A DNA stretch of 64,000 bases, taken from positions 1 to 64,000 of the forward strand of contig NZ_BMOD01000006.1 of NCBI RefSeq assembly GCF_014646895.1, in the 5' to 3' direction. Below are positions 8,211 to 16,774 of this stretch, piece by piece. The translations under genes and the position numbers were made by a program. The notes under the pieces are model-generated. The model saw only the letters and a program-made list of their open reading frames with translations, did not search any database and had not been told where the DNA came from. Each line of letters begins with the position of its first letter. Within the stretch, counting starts at the first letter, position 1. Source of the DNA: Deinococcus roseus. GTDB taxonomy: Bacteria > Deinococcota > Deinococci > Deinococcales > Deinococcaceae.

Positions 8211-9440
8211 TTACTGGATGCGGGTCAGGTCGAAGTCGATGTTGCTGTTGGAACCCAGGTTCAGTCGGGCAGACTTCACGTAGTAACCGGGGGCGATGAC
8301 CACGATTTCGTAGTTGTCGGGGGCCAGATTGAAGGAAGCTGCACCGTTCTGGATGGTTCCAGCCTGCTTGCCGTTCACGAAGACCAGAGCGCCATTGACG
8401 TTGCTGGTGACGCGAACACTGTAACGCACGGCCTGCAGGGTGACGTTCACAGCGGTGGTCTGGCCATCACGCACGGTCACGCTGCTGTTGTAGGTTTCGT
8501 AGCCATTGGCAACCAGCTTCAGGGTGTAGGTGCCTTCGGGCAGGTCACGCACGGTGAGGTCAGAGCGGCCATACAGCTTGCCGTTCAGGTACACATCTGC
8601 AGCCACATTGGTGTTGACAGCCACGTTGCCAGAACGCACTTCACGGCGCAGGGTGACGTTCAGGTTGGTGGACTGGTTGGCCCGGATGGTCACGGTGGAG
8701 CTGTAGTCGGTGTAACCATTGGCGGTGATGCGCACATTGTGGGTGCCGGTGGTCAGGTTGGCAATGGTGGTGGGGGTGTTTCCGACCTTGTTGCCGTCCA
8801 CATAGACTGCTGCGCCATCCACGTTGGCATCCACCTTCAGGTTGCCGGTTTCTTCAACCTGGGTGCTGCCAGGACGGGCCACATTGTAGTAAGCGGTGGC
8901 GGTGATCCAGCTTTCCTGGGGAATGGGTTTCACGATGATGGAAAGTTTCTGGGCCAGCTGGTTCTGGCTGGTGGCACTGACGGTGGCAAAGCCCTGGTTG
9001 CTCTGGAATTTGGCCAGGGTGTTGAGGTCCAGAGCGGTTTTGCTGGCCAGGGCCAGCACCTTGTTGACGCCATAAGGTGCAGCGATTTCATAGGTGAAGC
9101 CGTCGTTTTCACCAGGGAACACTTTGGTGGTGTTGGCTTTCAGGAAGTTGTCGCCACTGGCGTATTTGTTGGGGAGGATCAAATCCACATGGCCTTCAGG
9201 GTCCACGTTGAACAGGTACACGTAAGCGTCCTGATTGACCTTGGTGGAAATCTTGATGTTTTCACCGGGGAAGTAGTCAGGGGTGGCGTTGGGGTTGTTG
9301 GGGGCTTTGTCCACCCAGACATTGACTTTCAATTCGGTTTCCACGGGGTTGACGATGATGCGCTGGGGGCTGATTTGTGGTACGGCGAGGGCCTGACTGA
9401 CAATCAGTCCACCTGCAATGGCTAAAAGTGCTCGTTTCAT
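8211..9440 (-). CDS. Secreted DUF4384 and PEGA-domain protein
   Basis: A 20-residue signal peptide (MKRALLAIAGG...ALA) precedes a DUF4384 domain with the typical YVYLFNVDPEG segment (about 73-83). At least three PEGA repeats follow (about 160-230, 235-300, 305-375), each a beta-rich module with G-x-Y/N-T-P/G-turn strands such as VYVDGNKVGNTP. PEGA modules occur in surface and envelope-anchoring proteins. The gene has its own promoter (9513-9540) and terminator, and AGGAGGT before the ATG. Its exact envelope role is unknown. Confidence 0.88.
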   Translation of the reverse strand: MKRALLAIAGGLIVSQALAVPQISPQRIIVNPVETELKVNVWVDKAPNNPNATPDYFPGENIKISTKVNQDAYVYLFNVDPEGHVDLILPNKYASGDNFLKANTTKVFPGENDGFTYEIAAPYGVNKVLALASKTALDLNTLAKFQSNQGFATVSATSQNQLAQKLSIIVKPIPQESWITATAYYNVARPGSTQVEETGNLKVDANVDGAAVYVDGNKVGNTPTTIANLTTGTHNVRITANGYTDYSSTVTIRANQSTNLNVTLRREVRSGNVAVNTNVAADVYLNGKLYGRSDLTVRDLPEGTYTLKLVANGYETYNSSVTVRDGQTTAVNVTLQAVRYSVRVTSNVNGALVFVNGKQAGTIQNGAASFNLAPDNYEIVVIAPGYYVKSARLNLGSNSNIDFDLTRIQ

Positions 9441-9512
9441 GTTGTACCTCCTGTCACCTAAGTTACCCTGTGAAGGTCATTTTCAGGATGAGCCTTAGGC
9501 TAGCAAATCTTA

Positions 9513-9540
9513 ATTTTAGCAAATCACACAATTGATTCAA
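9513..9540 (-). promoter_or_regulatory. Promoter of the PEGA-domain gene
   Basis: On the minus strand TTGAAT (9535-9540) and TAAAAT (9513-9518) are 16 bp apart. The predicted leader is about 65 nt and includes the AGGAGGT site. Confidence 0.55.
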
Positions 9541-9545
9541 TCTAT

Positions 9546-9584
9546 CAAAAAAATCCCCTCTGGGACGTGAACCATAGAGGGGAT
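9546..9584 (-). terminator. Terminator of the hemL / CoA-binding unit
   Basis: ATCCCCTCT (9553-9561) pairs with AGAGGGGAT (9576-9584); on the minus strand the hairpin is followed by seven T. It sits 24 nt after the CoA-binding gene. Confidence 0.88.
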
Positions 9585-9607
9585 CAGAAATTCAGCTTAA
9601 AGAAAGC

Positions 9608-10036
9608 CTAAAGGTATTGCCGGTGGTCTGCCAGCATGCAGCGGTCCTGAATCACCTGAATGCCCTGCTGAATGAGCTGCTGGGCCACCTCATCGTTGCG
9701 GATGCCCAGTTGCAGCCACACGGTTTTGGGTTTTGGGTTCATGGCCAGGATGTCCTGCAGGTGGTCACCCACTTTGTCAGAGCGCCTGAACACCTCCACC
9801 ACATCCACAGGCTCGGTGATCTCTGCGAGGGTGGCACAGGCTTTGTGCCCGAAAAAACTCAAATGGCGTCCTGCCAGCGCGGGATTGACCGGAATGATCT
9901 TGTATCCCCTGCGGTGCAGGTACTCAGGCACGTAATGGGCAGGTTTGCTGGTGTCTGGATGAAAGCCCACCACCGCCACCACCTTGCTGGTCTGCAGCAC
10001 CTTCACGATGTCCTTGATCTGGGTCAGTTCAGGCAT
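9608..10036 (-). CDS. CoA-binding domain protein (YccU family)
   Basis: This 142-residue Rossmann-type protein is related to the CoA-binding domain of succinyl-CoA synthetase. It shows the VVAVVGFHPDTSKPAHYV loop (about 18-35), then VNPALAG, and a WLQLGI strand near 107-112. It starts about 43 nt after hemL on the same strand with an AAGGTGG site, so the two are probably one transcript ending at 9546-9584. The ligand and process are not known for this family. Confidence 0.88.
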   Translation of the reverse strand: MPELTQIKDIVKVLQTSKVVAVVGFHPDTSKPAHYVPEYLHRRGYKIIPVNPALAGRHLSFFGHKACATLAEITEPVDVVEVFRRSDKVGDHLQDILAMNPKPKTVWLQLGIRNDEVAQQLIQQGIQVIQDRCMLADHRQYL

Positions 10037-10079
10037 AATCCACCTTATGAAGTTCCACCACAGGGCATGGTGGGAAAGT

Positions 10080-11396
10080 TTACCCTTGTTGCTGTGTTTT
10101 CAGGGCCAGGAAGGCACTGGCGGCCGCTTGCAGGGTGTGCTCTAAGGTTCTTTCATTGTGGGCAGCACTGACGAAGATGCTTTCAAATTGGCTGGGGGCC
10201 CAGTACACGCCCCGGTTCAGCATTTCATGGAACCACAGGGCAAAGAGGCGGGTGTCGCTGCGCACGGCGTCCTGATAGGTCTGCACCGGGCCTTCGGTGA
10301 AGAACATGGTGAGCATACTGCCAATGCGGTTCACGCATACGCTGATGCCCGCCTGGGCGGCTGCCATCAGCAACCCCTGTTCCAGGCGCTCGGTGTAGTC
10401 TTCCAGTTTTTCGTAGATGTCGGGGTTGTCCCTTAACATTTGCAGGGTGCCAATTCCAGCTGCCATGGCCAGAGGGTTGCCACTGAGCGTTCCTGCCTGA
10501 TAAACCGGACCCATGGGGCTCACAAAATCCATGATCTCTGCGCTGGCCCCGTAAGCGCCCACAGGCAGGCCCCCACCAATGATCTTGCCCCATGTGAGGA
10601 TGTCTGGCTTCAGACCCAGCCGTTCGGTGGCCCCACCCAGGGACAGACGGAACCCGGTCATGACCTCATCGGCAATCAGCAGGATCCCATGTTCTTTCGC
10701 AGAGTGCAGCACATCAATGAATTCTGCAGTGGGCACCAGCACACCCGCATTCCCCACCACCGGTTCAAAGATGATGGCTGCAATCATGTTGCCTTTGTCT
10801 TGCAAGATCTGCTGCAGGCCTTCAGGGTCGTTGTAGTCCGCCACCAGGGTCAGGCCAGCATAAGCCTGCGGCACACCAGCAGAAGAGGGAGCACTCCTGG
10901 CTTGCAGTTTCTGCTCGTTGGTCATCAGGCCACTGCCTGCTTCCACCAGCAAACCATCTGCATGCCCGTGGTAGTTGCCCCTGAACTTCAGAATGTAATC
11001 CCGCCCGGTGACGGCACGGGCCAGCCTTAAAGCGCTCATGGTGGCCTCGGTGCCACTGCTCACAAAGCGCACCTTCTCGGTCCTGGTGAGCTTTGTGACC
11101 ATCATGGCCAGCTCCACTTCACGGGCATTGGGGGCTCCGAAACTGACCCCCTCGGTGAGGGCAGACTGGATGGAGGCCAGCACATGGGAATGCTGGTGTC
11201 CCAGAATCATGGGACCCCACGAGCCGATGTAATCGATCAGGCGGTTGCCATCGGCATCGATCAGGTAGGCCCCAAAAGCACTTTGAATGAAGCGGGGACT
11301 CCCGCCCACCGATTTGAAGGCGCGAACCGGAGAATTGACCCCTCCGGGAATGACTCTCTGGGCGGTTTCGTACAGCCAGCGTGACTTTTCGGTCAT
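10080..11396 (-). CDS. hemL: Glutamate-1-semialdehyde 2,1-aminomutase
   Basis: This PLP enzyme converts glutamate-1-semialdehyde to 5-aminolevulinate in the C5 haem pathway. It is about 438 residues, with the N-terminal PGGVNSPVRAF motif, the ADEVMTGFR metal/PLP Asp region and the catalytic lysine in LTWGKIIGGGLPVGA. The start at 11396 is chosen because AGAGGA lies just before this ATG; an in-frame ATG five codons upstream has no site. No other haem gene is in the window. Confidence 0.97.
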   Translation of the reverse strand: MTEKSRWLYETAQRVIPGGVNSPVRAFKSVGGSPRFIQSAFGAYLIDADGNRLIDYIGSWGPMILGHQHSHVLASIQSALTEGVSFGAPNAREVELAMMVTKLTRTEKVRFVSSGTEATMSALRLARAVTGRDYILKFRGNYHGHADGLLVEAGSGLMTNEQKLQARSAPSSAGVPQAYAGLTLVADYNDPEGLQQILQDKGNMIAAIIFEPVVGNAGVLVPTAEFIDVLHSAKEHGILLIADEVMTGFRLSLGGATERLGLKPDILTWGKIIGGGLPVGAYGASAEIMDFVSPMGPVYQAGTLSGNPLAMAAGIGTLQMLRDNPDIYEKLEDYTERLEQGLLMAAAQAGISVCVNRIGSMLTMFFTEGPVQTYQDAVRSDTRLFALWFHEMLNRGVYWAPSQFESIFVSAAHNERTLEHTLQAAASAFLALKTQQQG

Positions 11397-11468
11397 GGTT
11401 CCTCTTACCATACCCCAGGGGTGTGAAGCCCGCTTGAGGCATGCAATGAATGGGCAAAAATCAGGGTG

Positions 11469-13553
11469 TTACTCTTCGGAAGGTTCAGCCTCGGAGGGTT
11501 CACTGTCCTCCTCGGGGGCACGGGTTTTCAAAACACCCACCTCACGGACCCGGTGGGGGAACAGCTGTTGCACAGTGTCGTAAAGGGGATGCTGAAATCC
11601 CGATCCCTGCTTTCTGGCTTTCTGGGGTTGCTGGGTTTCCTGAGCACCAAAATCCTCGTCTGGAAAAGGCAGGTCATCAAAGACCGGGGCCTGATCCAGC
11701 ACCTCATGTTCGGTGGGCAGGGGAGGCAAATCCGGTTGTTGCACCGGAGCAGATGTGGACCGTGTGGGAGCAGGAGGTGCGGTCTGGGTGGCCTGTGCAG
11801 GGGCCACCGGTTCAGGCTTTTTTGCTGGACCATCCTCAAAAAACCCTCTGGCTTTCTGGGTGGTTCGGCCCAGTGGCTGTGCTGGTGCTGATTGAGGTTG
11901 TGCTGCTGGTGAAACAGAGGGTGTTGCAGGTGCCTCCCAGGGAGCAGGGCTGGCTTGCTCTATGGGGGCAGGCACAGGCTGGGTTCTGGGTTCCGAAGCA
12001 GGAACAGGCTGGACCTGCGGTGCATTTTGCAAAACCTGGGCCACAGGCTGCATTTCAACCCTTTGCTGTGGTGGGGGAGACATCATCCCCTTACCGGACT
12101 TTTTTTTACTGCTGTCCGGGGTCACCACTTCAAAGGGAATCTCCCCAAACACCTTGCTGACCAGATCGGCAAGTTCATCAAATTTGCTGATCACCTGTGC
12201 CCCGTGGAATTTGGAGGAGATGGTGATGATCAGGCTTCCCCCCTCAAAACTGGCCTGGGCAGGTTTTAAAAAAGCCCGCATTTTGATGTCTGCCAGCCTG
12301 AGCACATCATGCCAGGTGCCGTTGGACGGAGGTGCAGCCTGGGTCTGGGGTGCACTGCTGGTGTTTGCAGAGCGGGATTCCTGAGGGGCAGGCTGTCCCT
12401 GACTGACAGGTGCTGCTGCAACAGGTCTGCCCTGCCTGAGCTGCTGGACGGACTGCTCCAGGCTTTGCAGGCGGCGCATCAGGTCCGGGGGCACCTGTGC
12501 AGACCCTCCGCCAGAGTTGCTGGCTGCATTTTCGGTGCTCAGCATGGCATGGGTGAAGGCCATTTCCAGGGCCAGCAGATCGGCCTGTCTGGAAAAACGC
12601 TGGTCCTGCTCGTCCAGTGAGGCCAGCAATTTGAGGGCCTGACCGACCTCCAGCGCTTCATGGTTGCCTCCAGCAAGGCCCAGATGGGCATGGAGCAGGT
12701 TTCTGAGGGACACTTTGGTCTGTTCCACCACCGTACGGGCTGCAAAACCCTCACGGTACAGTTCTCCGGCCAGACGCAGCACGGTTTCGGCATCCGCGAG
12801 CAGCAGGGAACGGGCCAGTCCCAGCATGCGCTCTCCGGGAGGAAGGCCCAGGGCCATTTCCACGGCTCCGAGTGTGACAGCCTCGCCTCCGCTGAGCATG
12901 CGTTCCAGCAGGCTCTCTCCGTCACGCATGGCTCCATCGGCCAGACGACCAATCAGGAGCAACGCGCCCATCTCGTAGGACACCGCTTCCTGATCGCACA
13001 GGCGTTGCAGCTTTCCAGCAATTTCCTGCTCACTGAGCCGCCTGAAGCGGTAATGCTGGCAGCGGGAGAGGATGGTGGGCAGGATTTTCTCAGGCTCGGT
13101 GGTGGCCAGAATGAAGATCACGTGCTCCGGGGGTTCTTCCAGGGTTTTCAAGAGGGCATTGAACGCACCACGGGACATCATGTGGGCTTCGTCCAGGATG
13201 TAGACTTTTTTGCCGCCCCGCATGCTGGCCAGCCCCACTTTTTCCCGCAGATCCCGCACATCGTCCACGCTGTTGTTGCTGGCCGCATCAATTTCCACCA
13301 CATCGGGGTGGGATCCACTCTTGATCAGGCGGCAACTCTGGCACTCCCCGCAGGGCTTGAATTCACTTTCGCAGTTTACGGTCATGGCAATCAGACGGGC
13401 GGTGGTGGTTTTGCCCACCCCCCGAGGCCCACTGAACAGGTAAGCATGCCCGATGCGCCCCTTCTCCAGTGCACTCATCAGCACGTCCCGGACGTGTTCC
13501 TGTCCGACCACTTCTGTCCAGGTGACGGGTCTCGCTTTCTGGTAAATCGCCAT
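11469..13553 (-). CDS. dnaX: DNA polymerase III subunit tau (with gamma by frameshift)
   Basis: This is the clamp-loader ATPase. It has the N-terminal AAA+ domain with Walker A GPRGVGKTTTAR, a four-cysteine zinc module (CESEFKPCGECQSC), Walker B YILDEAHM and the sensor region. A Pro/Gln-rich linker and a divergent C-terminal tau region (about 490-694) follow. The start at MAIYQKARP is chosen because everything upstream is low-complexity repeat; a TATCAT box lies 8 nt before it. The gene holds an A8 slippery site (see 12091-12107) that should also yield a shorter gamma form of about 487 residues. Confidence 0.96.
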   Translation of the reverse strand: MAIYQKARPVTWTEVVGQEHVRDVLMSALEKGRIGHAYLFSGPRGVGKTTTARLIAMTVNCESEFKPCGECQSCRLIKSGSHPDVVEIDAASNNSVDDVRDLREKVGLASMRGGKKVYILDEAHMMSRGAFNALLKTLEEPPEHVIFILATTEPEKILPTILSRCQHYRFRRLSEQEIAGKLQRLCDQEAVSYEMGALLLIGRLADGAMRDGESLLERMLSGGEAVTLGAVEMALGLPPGERMLGLARSLLLADAETVLRLAGELYREGFAARTVVEQTKVSLRNLLHAHLGLAGGNHEALEVGQALKLLASLDEQDQRFSRQADLLALEMAFTHAMLSTENAASNSGGGSAQVPPDLMRRLQSLEQSVQQLRQGRPVAAAPVSQGQPAPQESRSANTSSAPQTQAAPPSNGTWHDVLRLADIKMRAFLKPAQASFEGGSLIITISSKFHGAQVISKFDELADLVSKVFGEIPFEVVTPDSSKKKSGKGMMSPPPQQRVEMQPVAQVLQNAPQVQPVPASEPRTQPVPAPIEQASPAPWEAPATPSVSPAAQPQSAPAQPLGRTTQKARGFFEDGPAKKPEPVAPAQATQTAPPAPTRSTSAPVQQPDLPPLPTEHEVLDQAPVFDDLPFPDEDFGAQETQQPQKARKQGSGFQHPLYDTVQQLFPHRVREVGVLKTRAPEEDSEPSEAEPSEE
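12091..12107 (-). promoter_or_regulatory. dnaX programmed frameshift / slippage site
   Basis: On the coding strand eight A (12107-12100) encode Lys483-485. A shift to the -1 frame, or one extra A from transcript slippage, reaches a TAA at 12093-12091 within three codons. A CCGGAC / GTCCGG inverted repeat brackets the A run. E. coli and Thermus dnaX make gamma by the same principle, so this one probably does too. Confidence 0.75.
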
Positions 13554-13615
13554 TGCACCCCATGATACCCCGTATGGCCGGGGTTGTGCAGGGGCGATAT
13601 GGAAGAGGGGGGAAT

Positions 13616-13775
13616 TTGTTGTGAACAGATTGCCAAGGGCTGAGAGCCAAGGGCCGAGGGCAAAGAAATGCTTTTGCTGACGCTTTGCAGATTTGACATG
13701 CAGCTGATGCTTTTGCACAGTACGCTCTCGGCGCTGGGCCGCCGGCTCTCGGCTCTTGGCTCTCGGCACACATCC
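13616..13775. repeat. Intergenic element with inverted heptamer tracts, copy 1
   Basis: A GCCGAGGGC-type tract (about 13634-13667) and an inverted GGCTCTC/GGCTCTT tract (about 13725-13770) flank a unique core of about 60 bp. The same arrangement recurs near 21668, 40906 and 52711. The tracts inflate the apparent upstream reading frame of dnaX. Confidence 0.6.
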
Positions 13776-13828
13776 CCCTTCAAACAACCCCCACCCTCCT
13801 TCTCATCCAACCCCCTAGAATGGAAACC

Positions 13829-14212
13829 ATGGAAACCGTTGCCCTGATTGCACACGACAAGAAGAAACTGGATCTGGCGCTGTTTGCACTGCGGCACAAA
13901 GAGATCCTGGTGCGTTATTCCCTGATTGCCACGGGCACCACCGGAAGCATTCTGGAAACCAAAGCAGGTCTGAATGTGGAGCGCCTGCTCTCTGGTCCTC
14001 TGGGGGGCGACCAGCAGATTGGTGCGAGGCTGGCCACGGGTGCCGTCAAAGCGGTGATTTTCTTCCGGGATCCCCTGACTGCGCAGCCCCACGAACCCGA
14101 TGTGTCTGCTTTGTTGCGCCTCTGTGATGTGTACGATGTGCCGCTGGCCACCAATCCTGCCACTGCAGATGCCTTGATGTTGTGGCTGGGAGAGTTGCCC
14201 AAAGACGCCTGA
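13829..14212 (+). CDS. mgsA: Methylglyoxal synthase
   Basis: The enzyme converts dihydroxyacetone phosphate to methylglyoxal, a bypass that releases phosphate when glycolysis stalls. The family block SGPLGGDQQIGA carries the catalytic Asp, and an N-terminal ALIAHDKKK and a FFRDPL segment are typical. The 127-residue form is preferred: a TAGAAT box ends 7 nt before this ATG and overlaps the alternative ATG at 13820, suggesting a leaderless mRNA. Confidence 0.95.
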   Translation: METVALIAHDKKKLDLALFALRHKEILVRYSLIATGTTGSILETKAGLNVERLLSGPLGGDQQIGARLATGAVKAVIFFRDPLTAQPHEPDVSALLRLCDVYDVPLATNPATADALMLWLGELPKDA

Positions 14213-14280
14213 GCTGAAAAACAACGTTTTTAAAGCATCCAACAGAAGCAGAAGAGGTGTCTCTCTGATGGGTGTTTTTT

Positions 14281-14314
14281 GAAAAGGGAGGATTCAGAAG
14301 AATCCTCCCTTTTC
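14281..14314. terminator. Strong hairpin after mgsA
   Basis: GAAAAGGGAGGATTC and its exact complement form a 15-bp stem with a 4-nt AGAA loop. There is only a short T run. It may terminate mgsA or protect its 3' end. Confidence 0.55.
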
Positions 14315-14342
14315 ATGGATCAAAGCAGTAAAACACATTGCC

Positions 14343-14367
14343 CCGAGAATTTTCTCGGTTTTTTTGT
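14343..14367 (+). terminator. Rho-independent terminator
   Basis: CCGAGAA pairs with TTCTCGG and is followed by a run of T. No gene lies directly upstream except mgsA about 130 nt before, so it may back up the hairpin at 14281 or end an unseen small transcript. Confidence 0.75.
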
Positions 14368-14804
14368 TTTGTCAAGGGCAAAACCACTGTTTTGGATGGA
14401 GAAATCCTGGACTCGTGACCACGCACAAAGCCATGTGAAAAGAAAGACAATATATCGTGAAAATTCGCACAAAAGCATGGAATCAGTTCCATTTCCAGTG
14501 GGTTGCAGGCAAAACATGCATGTAAAATGCGCGATTAAGGGTTTTTTGCACAGAATTCAGGCGGGGTTCAGAAAAAAAGGACAATTGGGTCTCATCTTTT
14601 GTGCATACTGAAGACAGTCATCTTCCCACAATCAACAGGCAGAAAACCCTGGCTTTCCTCAGGTAAATCACTGGTCCGTTTCCCCACAAAATGTAATAGG
14701 ATTGTAACGCGCCTATTAAAACACTCAGGAAACGGAGATCACCGGCAAACAGGTGTCTCGCGGCAGGTCCTTTCATCCCCCAGCGGAGGAGGTTCATACG
14801 CTCT

Positions 14805-15197
14805 ATGCAACACCTACAGGAAGTTTCGGACTTTAGATACCGGTATTCTGAGCACATTTATGGTTTCTGTGATTTTGAAGTCTATGCCAGCCCAGATCGG
14901 GACCAGGTGGTCGTGTACTTGCATGACCCCGAACCCAGAGCCCTGGGTGCAGCCCACCTGCAACCCCACAAGGTGGTCAATGCTTTTTACAGAGAAGTGC
15001 TGTTCCGGCACCTCACCCCGGCCAGCAGACTCAGCTGGTATTACGTGGCCTGCCCAGAAGATTGCCTTCCCATTCACCTGGAAGGCCTCCCCGGTGGCTA
15101 CACCGATGGACATGTTGACCAGATGGATCAGGTGGCTTCGGACCTCAATGTGCTGATGAGTGTTCCCACTGCAGCCACACCTGTGATCCACTCCTGA
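14805..15197 (+). CDS. Hypothetical protein, 130 aa
   Basis: I do not recognise this protein. It is soluble, acidic and rich in His, Tyr and Asp, with no signal peptide. Only a few cysteines are present (for example in GFCDFEVY and VACPED) and they form no metal motif. GGAGGAGG precedes the ATG at slightly long spacing. It is a stand-alone gene followed by a 12-bp palindrome. It is probably a lineage-specific conserved protein. Confidence 0.7.
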   Translation: MQHLQEVSDFRYRYSEHIYGFCDFEVYASPDRDQVVVYLHDPEPRALGAAHLQPHKVVNAFYREVLFRHLTPASRLSWYYVACPEDCLPIHLEGLPGGYTDGHVDQMDQVASDLNVLMSVPTAATPVIHS

Positions 15198-15226
15198 ACG
15201 GAATTCCACACTTTCTCACCTCCGGT

Positions 15227-15250
15227 GCCCCTTCCAGATCTGGAAGGGGC
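15227..15250 (+). terminator. Palindrome after the gene at 14805
   Basis: GCCCCTTCCAGA and its complement form a perfect 24-nt palindrome that would fold as a GC-rich hairpin. The following T run is weak, so termination is likely but not certain. Confidence 0.55.
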
Positions 15251-15316
15251 GATGTTTTGAAGGTTTCAAGGGGGTTTTGAAGGGTTTTGCTGCTCTGCCC
15301 TTATGCTGAAAGAGTG

Positions 15317-15931
15317 ATGACGCTGGACCAGAGCCTTTATCTCCTCAACTTGCTGGGTGTGTTTGTGTTCAGCCTGACCGGATCTTTCATTGCCATTCGC
15401 AGGAAACTGGATCTGTATGGGGTGATTGTGCTGGGCTGTGTGACCGCAGTGGGCGGGGGCAGCATCCGGGATGCCCTCACAGGCACGGCCCCTCCCATCT
15501 ACCTGCGTGATGAAACCTTTCTGTGGGTGGCGATTCTGGGGGCGGTGGTGGCTTTCGCGTTTCCCAGACTGGAACGGTTTGAACGCACCCTCAGTGCTTT
15601 TGACACGGCTGGACTGGCCCTGTTTGCAGTTTCTGGTGCTCTGGGTGGCATTCAAATGCATTTCGGGGTGCTGGGGGTGATCTTTGTGGGGACCCTCTCA
15701 GGTGTGGGAGGAGGAATTGTGCGGGATGTGCTGGTGGGTGATGTGCCCAGTGTGCTGTACCGCAACAATGAAATTTACGCCACTGCAGCGGCAGCAGGTG
15801 CCCTGACCGTTTACCTGCTGCATGAAAGGCTGCCGGTGCTGGAGGGCCAACTGCTGGGCATCTTTGTGGTGGTGGCGCTTCGCTGGCTGTCCAGAAGGGG
15901 CTTTCTGAAGCTTCCGGTGCGCAGCACTTGA
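15317..15931 (+). CDS. TRIC-type cation channel family protein (UPF0126)
   Basis: The 204-residue membrane protein has about seven hydrophobic segments. It contains two copies of the family repeat, marked by GGGSIRD (about 47-53) and GGGIVRD (about 133-139), which line the pore in prokaryotic TRIC channels. Transport of monovalent cations is known for relatives; selectivity cannot be read here. The start at MTLDQ is chosen because a TATGCT box lies 9 nt upstream; the longer frame adds an unlikely charged leader. Confidence 0.88.
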   Translation: MTLDQSLYLLNLLGVFVFSLTGSFIAIRRKLDLYGVIVLGCVTAVGGGSIRDALTGTAPPIYLRDETFLWVAILGAVVAFAFPRLERFERTLSAFDTAGLALFAVSGALGGIQMHFGVLGVIFVGTLSGVGGGIVRDVLVGDVPSVLYRNNEIYATAAAAGALTVYLLHERLPVLEGQLLGIFVVVALRWLSRRGFLKLPVRST

Positions 15932-15966
15932 CCTTCTAGTTGCTGGAACGCTTAGGGTGAAGAAGC

Positions 15967-16761
15967 ATGCAAGACCAGTTGACCATCTCCAGATTTGCTT
16001 TTCTGACGGGTTTGCCGCCCAAGACCCTGCGTTATTACGACGAGATCGGGCTGTTCAGGCCTGACCGGGTGGACGATTTCACCGGATACCGCTACTACAG
16101 CGTGGTCCAGATCGGACTGGCCGGAAAAATCAAACAGTGGCGGCAAGTCGGGCTTCCCCTGGAAGACATCCGGGTGCTGATTGAGCACCCCGAACAGGCC
16201 CAGGAGATCCTGAAACACCACGAGCAGCGCCTCAGAGAAGAAATCCAGATCAGGGAAAAGTCCCTCTGGCACTTGCAGCACCACCTACAGGAGGACAGCA
16301 TGCATTACCGCACAGAACAGATTCCCACCTTGCAGACCCTCAGCATCCGCACCTACCTGAAAGTCCCGGAGTACGAGGTGATCCCTGAAGCCTTCCGGGA
16401 ACTGATGGGCCACTACAAGAGGCACGGTTACCAGAGCAATTACCCCAGTTTCTTCGCCTGCTACAACGAATGCGAAGATGGACAGAACCTGGTGGAGATG
16501 TGCATTCCGGTTGCAGGACAGCTGGAAGGAGATGGACGCATCGAAGTGCGCACCTTTGAGGGCCGTCCTGCCTTCATTGGACGTTTTGTGGGGCCTTATG
16601 ACCGCGTAGGGGCGGCCTACCATAAAGTGGTGGAAGAAGCCCTGCGCAGGGGCCTGAAGATCACGGGCAGCACGGCAGAGTTTTATGTCAAGAGCGTCCC
16701 GGACACCCCCAACCCCGAAGAATACGAGACCGACATTGCTTTCTTTCTGGAACCTGTTTGA
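15967..16761 (+). CDS. MerR-family regulator with GyrI-like effector domain
   Basis: The 264 residues comprise an N-terminal winged helix (TISRFAFLTGLPPKTLRYYDEIGLFRP, split by the usual turn), a dimerising coiled coil (about 75-110) and a C-terminal GyrI/SOUL-like ligand domain. This is the architecture of BmrR, which senses lipophilic cations and activates an efflux gene. No efflux gene is adjacent; the convergent neighbour is a HAD hydrolase. The target is therefore unknown. Confidence 0.9.
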   Translation: MQDQLTISRFAFLTGLPPKTLRYYDEIGLFRPDRVDDFTGYRYYSVVQIGLAGKIKQWRQVGLPLEDIRVLIEHPEQAQEILKHHEQRLREEIQIREKSLWHLQHHLQEDSMHYRTEQIPTLQTLSIRTYLKVPEYEVIPEAFRELMGHYKRHGYQSNYPSFFACYNECEDGQNLVEMCIPVAGQLEGDGRIEVRTFEGRPAFIGRFVGPYDRVGAAYHKVVEEALRRGLKITGSTAEFYVKSVPDTPNPEEYETDIAFFLEPV

Positions 16762-16774
16762 GATTCAGAGGGTT

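Larger units (their letters stand above)
14213..14804 (+). other. Non-coding gap of 592 bp after mgsA
   Basis: No supported gene was found; a 110-codon frame here has no start signal and odd composition. The stretch contains two hairpins listed separately, and a TAATAGG / CCTATTA dyad (14694-14700 and 14712-14718) that could be an operator for the gene at 14805. A GGAGGAGG at 14785-14792 lies 12 nt before that gene. Confidence 0.5.

Noticed and set aside
7920..9425. 501-codon plus-strand frame opposite the PEGA gene
   Set aside because: Gly/Val/His-rich shadow translation; the minus-strand protein has a signal peptide, domains, promoter and terminator.
13554..13787. N-terminal extension of dnaX
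   Set aside because: Translates low-complexity heptamer repeats and lacks a start signal; the conserved protein begins at 13553.
14279..14611. 110-codon frame after mgsA
   Set aside because: Starts inside a palindromic hairpin, has no ribosome site and no recognisable composition.
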